64,000 nucleotides of DNA from Rhodoferax sp. WC2427 (GTDB lineage Bacteria > Pseudomonadota > Gammaproteobacteria > Burkholderiales > Burkholderiaceae_C), in the NCBI RefSeq assembly GCF_040822085.1, contig NZ_CP162006.1:248001-312000 (forward strand), given 5' to 3'. The first letter of the stretch is position 1. The number at the start of each line of letters is the position of its first letter. The position numbers and the translations under genes were made by a program. This document shows positions 10,021-21,693 of this stretch, in pieces. The notes under the pieces are model-generated. The model made no database searches, was not told the DNA's origin, and worked only from the letters and a program-made list of their open reading frames with translations.

Positions 10021-10398
10021 GTGCCAACCATTAACCAGCTAGTACGTCAGGGGCGCGAGGTCGAAACGATCAAGTCCAAGAGCCCTGCGATGCAAAATTC
10101 TCCGCAACGCCGTGGCGTTTGCACCCGCGTCTACACCACGACGCCTAAAAAGCCCAATTCCGCTCTGCGTAAGGTTGCCAAAGTGCGCCTGACCAACGGT
10201 TTTGAGGTCATTTCCTACATCGGCGGCGAAGGCCACAACCTGCAAGAGCACAGCGTCGTGCTGGTGCGCGGCGGCCGGGTCAAGGATTTGCCTGGTGTGC
10301 GTTACCACATCGTGCGCGGCTCACTCGACTTGCAAGGCGTGAAAGACCGCAAGCAGTCGCGTTCCAAGTACGGCGCTAAAAAGCCAAAGGCCAAGTAA
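10021..10398 (+). CDS. rpsL: 30S ribosomal protein S12
   Basis: 125 residues with a GTG start preceded by AAGGAGG. The family start [11 protein letters not shown] and the decoding-site region [18 protein letters not shown] are present; the Lys residues mutated in streptomycin resistance carry the wild-type form ([15 protein letters not shown]). First gene of the str operon, driven by the promoter at 9906-9934. Confidence 0.98.
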
Positions 10399-10549
10399 GC
10401 CCTGGTTTCCAAGTAGTAAAAGGTGTTGTCTCCCGCGTGGCGCGGTGATGCAACGTAGTGACCCGTGTTTTGGGTCGAGTAAGTAAAAACCAAAATGGTT
10501 TTTGCGGTGTCTGCCAAGACGCCAACTGAAGCAATTAAGAGGTGAAAAA
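10399..10549 (+). promoter_or_regulatory. rpsL-rpsG intercistronic leader with hairpins
   Basis: 150 nt without an ORF. Hairpins are GACCC/GGGTC (10460-10464/10472-10476) and AAAAACC/GGTTTTT (10485-10491/10497-10503). In E. coli the S12-S7 spacer is where S7 represses its own translation; a similar role here is an inference from position. Confidence 0.35.
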
Positions 10550-11023
10550 ATGCCACGTCGTCGCGAAGTCCCTAAACGTGAAATCCTGCCGGATCCTAAG
10601 TTCGGCAATGTTGAGCTGTCCAAATTCATGAACGTGATCATGGAAGGCGGCAAAAAAGCGGTCGCAGAGCGCATCATTTATGGTGCCCTGGAGTTCATCG
10701 AAAAGAAGAACCCCGGCAAAGACCCAGTTGAAGCCTTCACCCTGGCAATCAACAACGTCAAGCCCATGGTGGAAGTGAAATCCCGCCGCGTGGGTGGTGC
10801 CAACTACCAGGTTCCGGTCGAAGTGCGCCCTGTGCGTCGCTTGGCCCTGAGCATGCGTTGGTTGAAAGAAGCTGCTCGTAAACGTGGTGAAAAGTCCATG
10901 TCCCTGCGTTTGGCTAACGAGTTAATGGAAGCCACCGAAGGCCGTGGCGGTGCCATGAAGAAGCGTGACGAAGTCCACCGTATGGCTGAAGCCAACAAGG
11001 CCTTCTCTCACTTCCGTTTCTAA
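10550..11023 (+). CDS. rpsG: 30S ribosomal protein S7
   Basis: 157 residues beginning [20 protein letters not shown], the normal family start, with GAGGTG as the ribosome-binding site just upstream. It binds the 3' domain of 16S rRNA and nucleates assembly of the 30S head. The translated frame continues upstream of the ATG but that part has no family match. Confidence 0.98.
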   Translation: MPRRREVPKREILPDPKFGNVELSKFMNVIMEGGKKAVAERIIYGALEFIEKKNPGKDPVEAFTLAINNVKPMVEVKSRRVGGANYQVPVEVRPVRRLALSMRWLKEAARKRGEKSMSLRLANELMEATEGRGGAMKKRDEVHRMAEANKAFSHFRF

Positions 11024-11054
11024 GAAACGTCCTCAACTTAGCTCCTCAAGCTGG

Positions 11055-11091
11055 CAAGCCCGCTCCACCCTTTTGGCGGATGGCGGGCTTG
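11055..11091 (+). promoter_or_regulatory. Stable hairpin between rpsG and fusA
   Basis: CAAGCCCGC (11055-11063) pairs perfectly with GCGGGCTTG (11083-11091), with a smaller stem in the loop. No long T-tract follows, so it is more likely a processing or translational signal than a full terminator. Confidence 0.45.
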
Positions 11092-11112
11092 TGGCTTTAA
11101 CGAAAGAGAAAA

Positions 11113-13215
<2,103 letters not shown>

Positions 13216-13389
13216 AGGCGCCAAGTAAAAAGTTTGTAGAACGGGCCTGGTGGCGCAAGCCGCCTGGTCCGATTCTCACGATCCCCCTGTCTGCGATGGT
13301 GTGCCGCCTTGTTCCCGTGCGAGGCGATCCAGCAACACTGTGCAGACGTTAAACCTGACACGGGAATTAGCTCTTTGGAGAATTGAAAA

Positions 13390-14580
13390 ATGGGAAAAGA
13401 AAAGTTCACACGTACCAAGCCCCACGTCAATGTGGGCACGATCGGCCACGTTGACCATGGCAAAACCACACTGACCGCCGCCATCACCACCGTGCTGGCA
13501 GCCAAGTTCGGCGGCCAAGCCAAGGCGTACGACCAGATCGACGCAGCGCCCGAAGAAAAAGCGCGCGGTATTACCATTAATACCGCCCACGTCGAATACG
13601 AAACCGCCAACCGCCATTACGCCCACGTCGACTGCCCAGGCCACGCTGACTATGTGAAGAACATGATCACGGGTGCGGCCCAGATGGACGGCGCGATTCT
13701 GGTGTGCTCGGCTGCTGACGGCCCCATGCCCCAGACCCGCGAACACATCCTGTTGGCCCGCCAGGTGGGCGTGCCTTACATCATCGTGTTCCTGAACAAG
13801 TGCGACATGGTCGACGACGCCGAACTGCTCGAACTCGTTGAAATGGAAGTGCGCGAGCTGCTCGACAAATACGATTTCCCTGGCGACACCACCCCCATCA
13901 TCCACGGCTCGGCGAAGCTGGCCATGGAAGGCGACAAGGGTCCCCTGGGCGAAGAAGCCATCATCAAGCTGGCCGAAGCACTCGACACCTACATCCCCAT
14001 GCCTGAGCGTGCAGTGGACGGCGCATTCCTGATGCCCGTGGAAGACGTGTTCTCGATCTCTGGCCGCGGCACCGTGGTGACCGGTCGTGTCGAGCGCGGT
14101 ATCGTCAAGGTCGGTGAAGAAATCGAAATCGTCGGTATCACCGTGACCCAGAAGACCACCTGCACCGGCGTGGAAATGTTCCGCAAGCTGCTGGACCAAG
14201 GCCAGGCTGGCGACAACGTCGGCATCTTGCTGCGCGGCACCAAGCGTGAAGACGTGCAGCGCGGCCAAGTGCTGTGCAAGCCCAACTCGATCAAGCCCCA
14301 CACGCATTTCACCTCCGAAATCTACGTGCTGAGCAAAGACGAAGGCGGCCGCCACACTCCTTTCTTCAACAACTACCGTCCCCAGTTCTACTTCCGTACC
14401 ACGGACGTGACCGGTGCGATCGAGTTGCCAGAAGGCAAGGAAATGGTCATGCCTGGCGATAACGTGTCGATCACCGTCAAGCTGATCAACCCCATCGCCA
14501 TGGAAGAAGGTCTGCGCTTCGCTATCCGCGAAGGCGGCAAGACCGTCGGCGCCGGTGTGGTTGCCAAGATCATTGCTTAA
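13390..14580 (+). CDS. tuf: Translation elongation factor Tu
   Basis: 396 residues. GTPase motifs [19 protein letters not shown] and NKCDMVDD are intact, and the C-terminus ends [10 protein letters not shown] as in other EF-Tu proteins. It delivers aminoacyl-tRNA to the ribosome. The 174-nt spacer after fusA contains a GNRA-type hairpin (GGTGGC-GCAA-GCCGCC) and a good GGAG site before the ATG. Many betaproteobacteria have a second tuf copy elsewhere; none lies in this window. Confidence 0.98.
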   Translation: MGKEKFTRTKPHVNVGTIGHVDHGKTTLTAAITTVLAAKFGGQAKAYDQIDAAPEEKARGITINTAHVEYETANRHYAHVDCPGHADYVKNMITGAAQMDGAILVCSAADGPMPQTREHILLARQVGVPYIIVFLNKCDMVDDAELLELVEMEVRELLDKYDFPGDTTPIIHGSAKLAMEGDKGPLGEEAIIKLAEALDTYIPMPERAVDGAFLMPVEDVFSISGRGTVVTGRVERGIVKVGEEIEIVGITVTQKTTCTGVEMFRKLLDQGQAGDNVGILLRGTKREDVQRGQVLCKPNSIKPHTHFTSEIYVLSKDEGGRHTPFFNNYRPQFYFRTTDVTGAIELPEGKEMVMPGDNVSITVKLINPIAMEEGLRFAIREGGKTVGAGVVAKIIA

Positions 14581-14599
14581 AACGACGTAGGAACACACC

Positions 14600-14914
14600 A
14601 TGTCTACCAAGCAAAAAATCCGCATCCGCCTGAAGGCGTTCGACTACAAACTCATCGACCAATCGGCCGCTGAAATTGTGGATACCGCTAAGCGCACCGG
14701 CGCGATTGTCAAGGGCCCCGTGCCTTTGCCAACCCGCATGAAGCGTTTCGACATCCTGCGTTCGCCGCACGTCAACAAGACCAGCCGCGACCAGTTCGAA
14801 ATCCGTACGCACCAGCGTCTGATGGACATCGTTGACCCAACAGACAAAACTGTTGACGCGTTGATGAAGCTCGATCTGCCCGCTGGCGTGGACGTCGAAA
14901 TCAAGCTGCAATAA
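14600..14914 (+). CDS. rpsJ: 30S ribosomal protein S10
   Basis: 104 residues beginning [20 protein letters not shown] and containing [19 protein letters not shown], the family signature. It is part of the 30S head and, as NusE, also acts in transcription antitermination. It lies directly behind tuf and is separated from rplC by a 214-nt spacer with its own promoter. Confidence 0.98.
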   Translation: MSTKQKIRIRLKAFDYKLIDQSAAEIVDTAKRTGAIVKGPVPLPTRMKRFDILRSPHVNKTSRDQFEIRTHQRLMDIVDPTDKTVDALMKLDLPAGVDVEIKLQ

Positions 14915-14977
14915 ATCAGCGGTAAGGCAATCGGTGTGGTTTTCGCGCAAGCGGGAGCCACCCATCCCCCAAGGAAA

Positions 14978-15012
14978 TAGCCCGGACTTGCCGAAAATGC
15001 AAGTGCGGGCTA
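14978..15012. promoter_or_regulatory. Inverted repeat overlapping the rplC promoter
   Basis: Arms 14978-14991 (TAGCCCGGACTTGC) and 14999-15012 (GCAAGTGCGGGCTA) pair over 14 bp with one mismatch around a 7-nt loop. It covers the -35 box and reaches the -10 box. It may be an operator or, as RNA from upstream, a weak terminator without a U-tract. Confidence 0.45.
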
Positions 15013-15016
15013 TACT
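14988..15016 (+). promoter_or_regulatory. Internal sigma-70 promoter of the S10 operon (rplC)
   Basis: TTGCCG (14988-14993), a 17-bp spacer, then TATACT (15011-15016), the same -10 box as the rpsL promoter. Transcription would start near 15023. Confidence 0.75.
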
Positions 15017-15022
15017 CCAAGG

Positions 15023-15058
15023 CTGCGCTGAAATTCGCAAGGATTTCAGCGCAGTTTT
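15023..15058 (+). promoter_or_regulatory. Hairpin at the predicted 5' end of the rplC mRNA
   Basis: Perfect 12-bp stem CTGCGCTGAAAT/ATTTCAGCGCAG (15023-15034/15043-15054) followed by TTTT. It begins at the predicted start site, so it may protect the 5' end. For RNA arriving from tuf-rpsJ it has the shape of a terminator and could insulate the two operons. Confidence 0.6.
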
Positions 15059-15128
15059 ATTAACAGTCTTTCACGCAAAAACCGTGTAGCCAATTGCAGT
15101 TACACGGGTGGAAGTTACGGAGAAAACA

Positions 15129-15803
15129 ATGAGTCAAAGCAACTCCCTAGGGTTGCTGGGCCGCAAGGTAGGCATGATGCGCCTATTCACCGATGACGGG
15201 GACGCAGTTCCTGTGACGGTGGTAGACGTGTCTAACAACCGTGTCACCCAGATCAAAACCCAAGAGAACGACGGTTATGTGGCCCTGCAGGTCACATTCG
15301 GCGCACGCAAAGCTTCGCGTGTGACCAAGCCGGCGGCCGGTCACCTTGCGAAAGCAGGCGTTGAAGCCGGTGAAATCATCCAGGAATTCCGCGTCACGTC
15401 CGATGCAGCCGCCCAGTACAAGCCGGGTTCTGTTGTCGCCGCTGGTGCTGTGTTTGCCGTGGGTCAAAAAGTCGACGTGCAAGGCACCACGATTGGTAAA
15501 GGCTTTGCCGGCACCATCAAGCGCCACCACATGAGCTCGCAGCGTGCTTCGCACGGTAACAGCCGCTCGCACAATGTTCCTGGCTCCATTGGTATGGCCC
15601 AGGATCCAGGTCGCGTGTTCCCTGGTAAGCGCATGACGGGTCATTTGGGTGTGGACACAGTCACCACCCAGAACCTCGACGTGATCCGCATCGACGAAGC
15701 CCGTCAACTGCTTTTGATCCGGGGCGCAGTTCCTGGTTCCAAGGGCGGTTTTGTGACGGTGCGCCACGCCATCAAGGCCAAAGTAACGCAAGGAGCGAAC
15801 TAA
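15129..15803 (+). CDS. rplC: 50S ribosomal protein L3
   Basis: 224 residues. ATG 15129 ([20 protein letters not shown]) is preferred over the in-frame ATG seven codons earlier because of the GGAG site upstream and the family start. The core [18 protein letters not shown] is typical. It binds near the peptidyl-transferase centre. Its stop overlaps the rplD start (TAATG). Confidence 0.97.
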   Translation: MSQSNSLGLLGRKVGMMRLFTDDGDAVPVTVVDVSNNRVTQIKTQENDGYVALQVTFGARKASRVTKPAAGHLAKAGVEAGEIIQEFRVTSDAAAQYKPGSVVAAGAVFAVGQKVDVQGTTIGKGFAGTIKRHHMSSQRASHGNSRSHNVPGSIGMAQDPGRVFPGKRMTGHLGVDTVTTQNLDVIRIDEARQLLLIRGAVPGSKGGFVTVRHAIKAKVTQGAN

Positions 15804-16423
15804 TGCAGCTCGAACTCCTGAATGACCAAGGCCAGACCGCATCCAAGTTTGATGCGTCTGAAGCTGTATTCGGTCGTGCTTACAACGAAGATCTGGTGCA
15901 CCAGGTTGTAGTCGCTTTCCAAGCCAACGCGCGTCAAGGCACCCGTGCCCAAAAAGACCGTGAGCAGGTTCGCCACTCGACCAAGAAGCCGTTCAAGCAA
16001 AAGGGAACTGGCCGCGCTCGCGCCGGTATGACCTCCTCGCCCCTGTGGCGCGGCGGTGGTCGTATTTTCCCGAATATGCCTGACGAAAACTTCACGCAAA
16101 AAATCAACAAGAAGATGTACCGCGCTGGTATGGCTGCGATCCTGTCGCAGCTGGCCCGCGAAGGTCGTCTGGCCGTCGTTGACTCGCTGACCGTCGATTC
16201 CCCCAAGACCAAGCCCCTGGCGGCAAAGTTCAAGGCGATGAATCTGGCGTCGGTGCTGGTCATCGCGGACGAAATCGATGAAAACCTGTATTTGGCTTCC
16301 CGCAATCTGGTCAACATTCTCGTGGTTGAACCCCGTTACGCCGATCCGGTGTCGCTGGTCCACTACAAGAAGGTTTTGGTGACCAAGGCTGCCATGGACA
16401 AACTCCAGGAGATGTTCGCATGA
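15803..16423 (+). CDS. rplD: 50S ribosomal protein L4
   Basis: 206 residues with the extended exit-tunnel loop ([20 protein letters not shown]). In enterobacteria L4 also represses the S10 operon; no L4-type leader is recognised here. It overlaps rplW by 4 nt. Confidence 0.97.
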   Translation: MQLELLNDQGQTASKFDASEAVFGRAYNEDLVHQVVVAFQANARQGTRAQKDREQVRHSTKKPFKQKGTGRARAGMTSSPLWRGGGRIFPNMPDENFTQKINKKMYRAGMAAILSQLAREGRLAVVDSLTVDSPKTKPLAAKFKAMNLASVLVIADEIDENLYLASRNLVNILVVEPRYADPVSLVHYKKVLVTKAAMDKLQEMFA

Positions 16424-16749
16424 GCCGCATGAACTCGACGAAGCGTCAATTTGACGAAGGCCGTCTGATGCAAGTGCTGATCGCTCCCATCGTGTCTGAA
16501 AAGGCAACTATGGTGGCTGAGAAGTCCAACGCAGTGACGTTCAAGGTACTCCAGGACGCGACCAAGCACGAGATCATGGCTGCAGTGCAGCTGATGTTCA
16601 AGGTGGAAGTCAAGGGCGTTTCTGTGGTCAACACCAAAGGCAAAACCAAGCGTTTTGGCAAATCCATCGGTCGCCGCGACAACATTCGCAAGGCCTATGT
16701 GACGCTGAAGCCTGGTCAAGAGCTGAACCTGACCGGGGAGGCCGCGTAA
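16420..16749 (+). CDS. rplW: 50S ribosomal protein L23
   Basis: 109 residues. The family core starts at [21 protein letters not shown]23 lines the exit of the nascent-peptide tunnel and docks trigger factor and SRP. The ATGA overlap with rplD supports the upstream ATG, which gives a short charged N-terminal extension. Confidence 0.96.
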   Translation: MSRMNSTKRQFDEGRLMQVLIAPIVSEKATMVAEKSNAVTFKVLQDATKHEIMAAVQLMFKVEVKGVSVVNTKGKTKRFGKSIGRRDNIRKAYVTLKPGQELNLTGEAA

Positions 16750-16751
16750 TC

Positions 16752-17576
16752 ATGGCTGTCATTAAAATGAAACCCACTTCGCCAGGCCAACGCGGCATGG
16801 TGAAGGTCTCGCGTGACCACCTGTACAAGGGTGCTCCTCACGCGGCGCTGCTGGAACCCCAGTTCCAAAAAGCGGGCCGTAACAACAATGGTCATATCAC
16901 CATCCGCCACCGTGGCGGCGGTCATAAGCACCATTACCGCGTTGTGGACTTTGTTCGCAACAAGGATGGCATCCCCGCAAAGGTTGAGCGTATTGAATAC
17001 GATCCAAACCGTACGGCCCACATCGCTCTGGTGTGCTATGCCGACGGCGAGCGTCGTTACATCATTGCTCCCCGTGGCCTGGAAGCCGGTGCAAGCCTGA
17101 TGAGCGGTGCAGAAGCACCGATCCGCGCTGGTAACACTTTGCCTATCCGTAACATCCCTGTGGGTTCGACCATCCACTGCATCGAGCTCAAGCCCGGTGC
17201 TGGTGCACAGATCGCCCGTTCGGCTGGTACCTCGGCAACGCTGTTGGCACGTGAAGGCATCTATGCCCAGGTGCGTATGCGCTCCGGTGAAGTTCGCAAG
17301 ATCCACATCGAATGCCGCGCCACCATTGGTGAAGTCGCCAACGAAGAACACAGCCTGCGCCGTTTGGGCAAGGCCGGTGCGAAGCGTTGGAAGGGTATCC
17401 GCCCAACCGTTCGCGGTGTGGTGATGAATCCTGTCGATCACCCACACGGCGGTGGTGAAGGTAAGACCGGCGAAGGCCGTCATCCAGTCGATCCTTGGGG
17501 CAATCTGACCAAGGGTTACCGTACCCGTAACAACAAGCGCACCCAAGTGATGGTGGTGTCGCGTCGCAAGAAGTAA
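16752..17576 (+). CDS. rplB: 50S ribosomal protein L2
   Basis: 274 residues. The functionally important His lies in [13 protein letters not shown] near the C-terminus; the RNA-binding region [20 protein letters not shown] is intact. It is needed for subunit joining and peptidyl-transferase activity. Confidence 0.98.
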   Translation: MAVIKMKPTSPGQRGMVKVSRDHLYKGAPHAALLEPQFQKAGRNNNGHITIRHRGGGHKHHYRVVDFVRNKDGIPAKVERIEYDPNRTAHIALVCYADGERRYIIAPRGLEAGASLMSGAEAPIRAGNTLPIRNIPVGSTIHCIELKPGAGAQIARSAGTSATLLAREGIYAQVRMRSGEVRKIHIECRATIGEVANEEHSLRRLGKAGAKRWKGIRPTVRGVVMNPVDHPHGGGEGKTGEGRHPVDPWGNLTKGYRTRNNKRTQVMVVSRRKK

Positions 17577-17587
17577 GGGGTAGCTAG

Positions 17588-17866
17588 ATGACTCGCTCAC
17601 TTAAAAAAGGTCCCTTCGTAGACCACCATTTGCTGGCCAAGGCTGAAAAAGCCGTCGCCATCAAAGACAAAAAGCCAATTAAGACCTGGTCGCGTCGTTC
17701 CATGATCTTGCCCGATTTCATCGGCCTGACCATTGCTGTGCACAACGGCAAACAGCACGTCCCTGTCTATATTACCGACCAAATGGTGGGCCATAAGTTG
17801 GGAGAGTTCGCACTCACCCGTACTTTCAAGGGTCACCCTGCCGACAAAAAAGTCGTGCGGAAATAA
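17588..17866 (+). CDS. rpsS: 30S ribosomal protein S19
   Basis: 92 residues starting [20 protein letters not shown], with the conserved [19 protein letters not shown]. It forms part of the 30S head and contacts S13. It is preceded by GGGGTAGCTAG and tightly spaced with rplB. Confidence 0.98.
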   Translation: MTRSLKKGPFVDHHLLAKAEKAVAIKDKKPIKTWSRRSMILPDFIGLTIAVHNGKQHVPVYITDQMVGHKLGEFALTRTFKGHPADKKVVRK

Positions 17867-17876
17867 GGAATAGACC

Positions 17877-18206
17877 ATGGAAACACGTGCAGTCCTTCGC
17901 GGCGTGCGTTTGTCAGTAGACAAAGGCCGTCTGGTCGCAGATTTGATCCGCGGCAAAAAGGTAGACCAAGCCCTGAACGTCTTGGAGTTCACGCAGAAAA
18001 AAGCTGCTGTGATCATCAAGAAGGTTCTGGAGTCGGCTATCGCCAACGCTGAGCACAATGACGGTGCCGACATCGACGAGTTGAAGGTCAAGACCATCTT
18101 CGTTGAACAAGGTGCCACTCTCAAGCGTTTCACAGCCCGTGCAAAGGGCCGTGGTAACAGTATCAGCAAGCCCACGTGCCATGTGTACGTGACGGTCGGT
18201 AACTAA
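17877..18206 (+). CDS. rplV: 50S ribosomal protein L22
   Basis: 109 residues. It carries the beta-hairpin that reaches into the peptide exit tunnel (about residues 80-100, ending [17 protein letters not shown]). The ribosome-binding site AAGGAATAG precedes the ATG. Confidence 0.98.
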   Translation: METRAVLRGVRLSVDKGRLVADLIRGKKVDQALNVLEFTQKKAAVIIKKVLESAIANAEHNDGADIDELKVKTIFVEQGATLKRFTARAKGRGNSISKPTCHVYVTVGN

Positions 18207-18219
18207 AAGGTCGGAAGAT

Positions 18220-19122
18220 ATGGGACAAAAAATCCACCCTACCGGCTTTCGTTTGTCGGTCAGCCGTAACTGGTCCAGCCGTTGGTATGCAAGCAACAAC
18301 GACTTCGCCGGCATGCTGGCCGAAGACATCAAGGTACGTGAGTACCTGAAAGCCAAACTGAAGAATGCTTCGGTTTCGCGCATCTTGATCGAGCGTCCTG
18401 CCAAGAACGCCCGTATCACGATTTTCTCGGCTCGTCCGGGCGTCGTGATCGGCAAAAAAGGCGAAGACATCGAGAACCTCAAGCGTGACCTGGCCAAGCA
18501 ATTGGGCGTGCCCGTCGCAGTCAACATCGAAGAAGTGCGCAAGCCTGAAATCGATGCCAAGCTGATTGCCGACAGCATCACCCAGCAGCTCGAAAAGCGC
18601 ATCATGTTCCGCCGTGCGATGAAGCGCGCCATGCAAAACGCCATGCGTCTGGGTGCCCTGGGCATCAAGATCATGTCGTCTGGCCGTCTGAATGGCATTG
18701 AAATCGCTCGTTGCGAGTGGTATCGCGAAGGTCGCGTGCCACTGCACACCTTGCGTGCGGACATCGACTACGGCACCTCGGAAGCCAAAACCACTTACGG
18801 CATTATTGGCGTGAAGGTTTGGGTCTACAAGGGTGATACCTTGGGTCGTAACGATCTGCCTGCTGTGCAAGAGCCGCGCAATGATGAAGAGCGTCGTCCC
18901 CGTGGACCCCGTCGCGATGACCGCGGCGGCCGTCCTGGTGGCAATGACCGTCCTCCAGCTCGTGGTCCCCGCCGTCCTGTTGGTGCCAATGCGGCTCCTG
19001 CAGACGGTAGCGACAAACCTGTTGAAGCCACAGGTGCTACGGCACCGAAATCTACCGTTCAGCGCGTCCGTAAAGTAGCCGCGCCTGCTGCACCTGCTGC
19101 AGCTGACGGTAAAGGAGAATAA
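18220..19122 (+). CDS. rpsC: 30S ribosomal protein S3 with a long basic C-terminal tail
   Basis: 300 residues; many S3 proteins have about 210-235. Residues 1-210 contain the KH domain ([20 protein letters not shown]) and the C-terminal domain ([14 protein letters not shown]). The last 90 residues are a low-complexity tail, first Arg/Gly/Asp/Pro-rich and then Ala/Pro-rich. Extended tails are usual in Burkholderiales. The reading frame is clean, so the tail is genuine. Confidence 0.97.
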   Translation: MGQKIHPTGFRLSVSRNWSSRWYASNNDFAGMLAEDIKVREYLKAKLKNASVSRILIERPAKNARITIFSARPGVVIGKKGEDIENLKRDLAKQLGVPVAVNIEEVRKPEIDAKLIADSITQQLEKRIMFRRAMKRAMQNAMRLGALGIKIMSSGRLNGIEIARCEWYREGRVPLHTLRADIDYGTSEAKTTYGIIGVKVWVYKGDTLGRNDLPAVQEPRNDEERRPRGPRRDDRGGRPGGNDRPPARGPRRPVGANAAPADGSDKPVEATGATAPKSTVQRVRKVAAPAAPAAADGKGE

Positions 19123-19124
19123 AC

Positions 19125-19541
19125 ATGTTGCAACCCGCGCGTCGCAAGTACCGCAAAGAGCAAAAAGGCCGTAACACCGGCATCGCAACCCGGGGTAGCT
19201 CGGTTGCGTTTGGTGATTTCGGTCTGAAGTGCACGGACCGTGGCCGTCTGACGGCCCGCCAGATTGAAGCCGCACGCCGTGCGATTTCCCGCCACGTCAA
19301 ACGTGGTGGTCGTATCTGGATCCGTGTGTTCCCCGACAAGCCAATTTCCCAAAAGCCTGCTGAAGTGCGGATGGGTAACGGCAAGGGTAACCCCGAGTAT
19401 TACGTGGCTGAAATCCAGCCCGGCAAGATCGTGTTTGAAATCGTCGGTGTTCCCGAAGAGTTGGCCCGTGAAGCGTTCCGTTTGGCAGCTGCCAAACTGC
19501 CTTTGCGTACCACCTTCGTGGCCCGCATGATTGGTCAGTGA
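19125..19541 (+). CDS. rplP: 50S ribosomal protein L16
   Basis: 138 residues beginning [20 protein letters not shown]. The arginine in the conserved loop ([15 protein letters not shown] region) and the C-terminus [11 protein letters not shown] are typical. It shapes the A-site tRNA cleft. Confidence 0.98.
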   Translation: MLQPARRKYRKEQKGRNTGIATRGSSVAFGDFGLKCTDRGRLTARQIEAARRAISRHVKRGGRIWIRVFPDKPISQKPAEVRMGNGKGNPEYYVAEIQPGKIVFEIVGVPEELAREAFRLAAAKLPLRTTFVARMIGQ

Positions 19542-19554
19542 TCAGGAGATTGAG

Positions 19555-19764
19555 ATGACGAAAGCTACTGAATTACGTACCAAAGACGTTGCCGGCCTGC
19601 AAACTGAAGTGAAAGCGCTGCAACGCGCCCATTTCGGTCTGCGTATGCAAAAAGCCACGCAACAACTCAACAACACAGCTACGCTGCGCACTGCGCGCCG
19701 TGACATTGCCCGCGCCAAGACCATTCTTGTCGAGAAGCAATCGGCTGACAAATCTGCTAAGTAA
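19555..19764 (+). CDS. rpmC: 50S ribosomal protein L29
   Basis: 69 residues. ATG 19555 ([19 protein letters not shown]) follows AGGAGATTGAG and gives the family start; the in-frame ATG eight codons upstream lies inside the rplP stop region. It is a two-helix protein near the tunnel exit. Confidence 0.97.
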   Translation: MTKATELRTKDVAGLQTEVKALQRAHFGLRMQKATQQLNNTATLRTARRDIARAKTILVEKQSADKSAK

Positions 19765-19775
19765 GGAGCAACAAC

Positions 19776-20045
19776 ATGACGGAAGCTAAAACATCCCTCA
19801 AGCGCACCTTGGTTGGCAAGGTGGTCAGCGACAAGCGTACGAAGACTGTGACCGTGCTGATCGAGCGCCGTGTGAAGCACGAGCTCTACGGCAAGATCGT
19901 TGGCAAGTCGAGCAAGTACCACGCCCATGACGAAAAGGGCGAGTACAAGCTGGGCGACACCATCGAGATCACGGAAAGCCGTCCGATCTCTAAAACCAAG
20001 AACTGGGTTGCGACCCGTCTGGTGCAAAAGGCTATTGCGGTTTAA
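19776..20045 (+). CDS. rpsQ: 30S ribosomal protein S17
   Basis: 89 residues with the OB-fold core [20 protein letters not shown] and [15 protein letters not shown]. It is the last gene of this ribosomal block: rplN and the spc-operon genes, which commonly follow directly, are absent and a strong terminator comes next. Confidence 0.98.
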   Translation: MTEAKTSLKRTLVGKVVSDKRTKTVTVLIERRVKHELYGKIVGKSSKYHAHDEKGEYKLGDTIEITESRPISKTKNWVATRLVQKAIAV

Positions 20046-20061
20046 TTCTGCAAACTAGTTA

Positions 20062-20096
20062 AAAAACGGCTCACAATGTGGGCCGTTTTTGTTTTT
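20062..20096 (+). terminator. Intrinsic terminator of the ribosomal operon
   Basis: AAAAACGGCTCAC pairs with GTGGGCCGTTTTT around AAT, with one G-T pair, and the run of T continues (GTTTTT). Confidence 0.9.
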
Positions 20097-20157
20097 GGGC
20101 TCGAAGAACATGTTCTCACGAGCCCATTTCCATTTTTAACCTACAAAGGAGCACACC

Positions 20158-20667
20158 ATGATCAAAGTCGGCGACACCCTGCCTTCCACCACCCTGATGG
20201 AGTACATCGAAGTTGAAGGCGAAGGCTGCAGCATCGGCCCCAACCCGGTCGAGGTCAGCAAGGCCACCGCAGGCAAGACGATTGCCCTGTTCGCCCTGCC
20301 CGGCGCGTTTACGCCCACCTGCTCGGCCCAGCACGTGCCCGGCTATGTGCAGCACTTCGAAGCCTTCAAGGCCGCGGGCGTGGACGAAATCTGGTGCATC
20401 AGCGTGAACGACGCCTTTGTCATGGGGGCCTGGGGCCGTGACCAAAAGACGGCTGGCAAGGTGCGCATGCTGGCAGACGGCAGCGCCGCCTTCACCACCG
20501 CCGCCGGCCTGGTGCTGGACCTGACCGCCAAGGGCCTGGGTATCCGCAGCCACCGCTACTCCATGCTGGTGAAAGACGGCGTGGTGCAGACCCTGAACCT
20601 GGAAGACGGCGGCAAGCTGGAAGTCAGCGGCGCAGAAACCCTGCTGGCCCAGGCCAAGGCTGCTTAA
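20158..20667 (+). CDS. Peroxiredoxin, Prx5/AhpE-like (thiol peroxidase)
   Basis: 169 residues. The peroxidatic Cys lies in the motif LPGAFTPTCSAQHVPGY, with the Thr and the later Arg of the active site also present. It reduces H2O2 and alkyl hydroperoxides in the cytoplasm, with glutathione, glutaredoxin or thioredoxin as donor. An AAAGGAG site precedes the ATG. A repeat copy shaped as a terminator follows. Confidence 0.93.
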   Translation: MIKVGDTLPSTTLMEYIEVEGEGCSIGPNPVEVSKATAGKTIALFALPGAFTPTCSAQHVPGYVQHFEAFKAAGVDEIWCISVNDAFVMGAWGRDQKTAGKVRMLADGSAAFTTAAGLVLDLTAKGLGIRSHRYSMLVKDGVVQTLNLEDGGKLEVSGAETLLAQAKAA

Positions 20668-20672
20668 ACCTT

Positions 20673-20730
20673 TTGCTATCTAAATAATAGCTGCCCACGC
20701 CGATGGAATCGGCATGGGCAGCTCTTTTTG
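20673..20730 (+). repeat. Dispersed intergenic repeat, copy 5, forming a terminator
   Basis: Starts TTGCTATCTAAATAATAG, then a 16-bp stem AGCTGCCCACGCCGAT/ATCGGCATGGGCAGCT (20689-20704/20708-20723, one mismatch) followed by CTTTTTG. The repeat unit itself is therefore an intrinsic terminator for the peroxiredoxin gene. Confidence 0.85.
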
Positions 20731-20751
20731 CTTAAAGGCCAGTGGTGCTGT

Positions 20752-21624
20752 TCAGACCATGGCTTTTTTGAGCCAGTCGGCAAACGCCGCGCATTCCCAG
20801 CGGTCCATCGCACCGGCATGCCAGCACAGGTAGTGGGCATGCGGGCTGGGCACGTTGCGCGCAAACAGGCGCACCAGGGAGCCGTTTTCCAGCCAGGCGG
20901 TCGCCAGGCGCAGGCGCACCAGGCCGATGCCCATGCCAGCGGCCGCGGCATCGCACATCAAACCGATATCGTTGAACTGCGAACCCTCGACGGGTTCCGG
21001 CCAGTCTTGCTGGTGGGCGGCAAACCAGGTGCGCCAGGGCTCCAGCGGGCTGCGCAGCAGGCGGGCACCCTCCAGGTCGGCCACGCTCTCAAACGGGCCG
21101 TGCTCGCGCACAAAGGCGGGCGAGGCCAAAGGCGTGACTTCGTCGCGGGTCAGGCAGACGTGCTCCACGTCGGCGTAGCGGCCGGTGCCAAAGCGCACCA
21201 TCAGATCGGCATCTTCGGCCACCACGTCCAGCAGCGGAATCGACACCTGCAGCGTCAGGTCTATCTCGGGGTAGGCCTCGGTGAACTGGCGCAGGCGCGG
21301 GATCAGAATGGCGCGGGCAAAGGTGGGCGTCACGGCCAGCCGCAGCTTGCGCTTGCCCGGGGCCGACTGGGCACTGGGGAAGCGCTCCAGAATCGCCAGC
21401 CCTTCGCGCACATGGGCCAGGTACTCGCTGCCCTCGGTGGTGAGCGAAAAGTCGGCCCGGCCAAACAGCTTGGTGCCCAGGATCTGCTCCAGCTGCTTGA
21501 CCCGGTGGCTCACGGCGCTGGGCGTGACGCACAGTTCCTCGGCCGCCTGTGTCACGCTGCGCAACCGGGCCAGCGCCTCGAAGGTCAGCAGGCATTGGAT
21601 CGGGGGTATACGCGTAGCAGCCAT
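20752..21624 (-). CDS. LysR-family transcriptional regulator (GcvA-like)
   Basis: 290 residues. The winged HTH covers about residues 5-64 (TFEALARLRSVTQAAEELCV and SHRVKQLEQILGTKLFGR), resembling GcvA-type regulators. The effector-binding domain fills the rest. ATG 21624 (MAATRIPPIQ) is chosen; the frame runs much further upstream through psd and is not real there. CACAAT (21630-21635) lies 5 nt before the start. It is divergent from psd, with only 69 nt between the chosen start codons. The target is unknown. Confidence 0.88.
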   Translation of the reverse strand: MAATRIPPIQCLLTFEALARLRSVTQAAEELCVTPSAVSHRVKQLEQILGTKLFGRADFSLTTEGSEYLAHVREGLAILERFPSAQSAPGKRKLRLAVTPTFARAILIPRLRQFTEAYPEIDLTLQVSIPLLDVVAEDADLMVRFGTGRYADVEHVCLTRDEVTPLASPAFVREHGPFESVADLEGARLLRSPLEPWRTWFAAHQQDWPEPVEGSQFNDIGLMCDAAAAGMGIGLVRLRLATAWLENGSLVRLFARNVPSPHAHYLCWHAGAMDRWECAAFADWLKKAMV

Positions 21625-21693
21625 GCCCGATTGTGACCCGTCCGACGCGGGCCGCTGACTACAATGGCCCCCTTTTCGCCTAGGGGATTGCGC

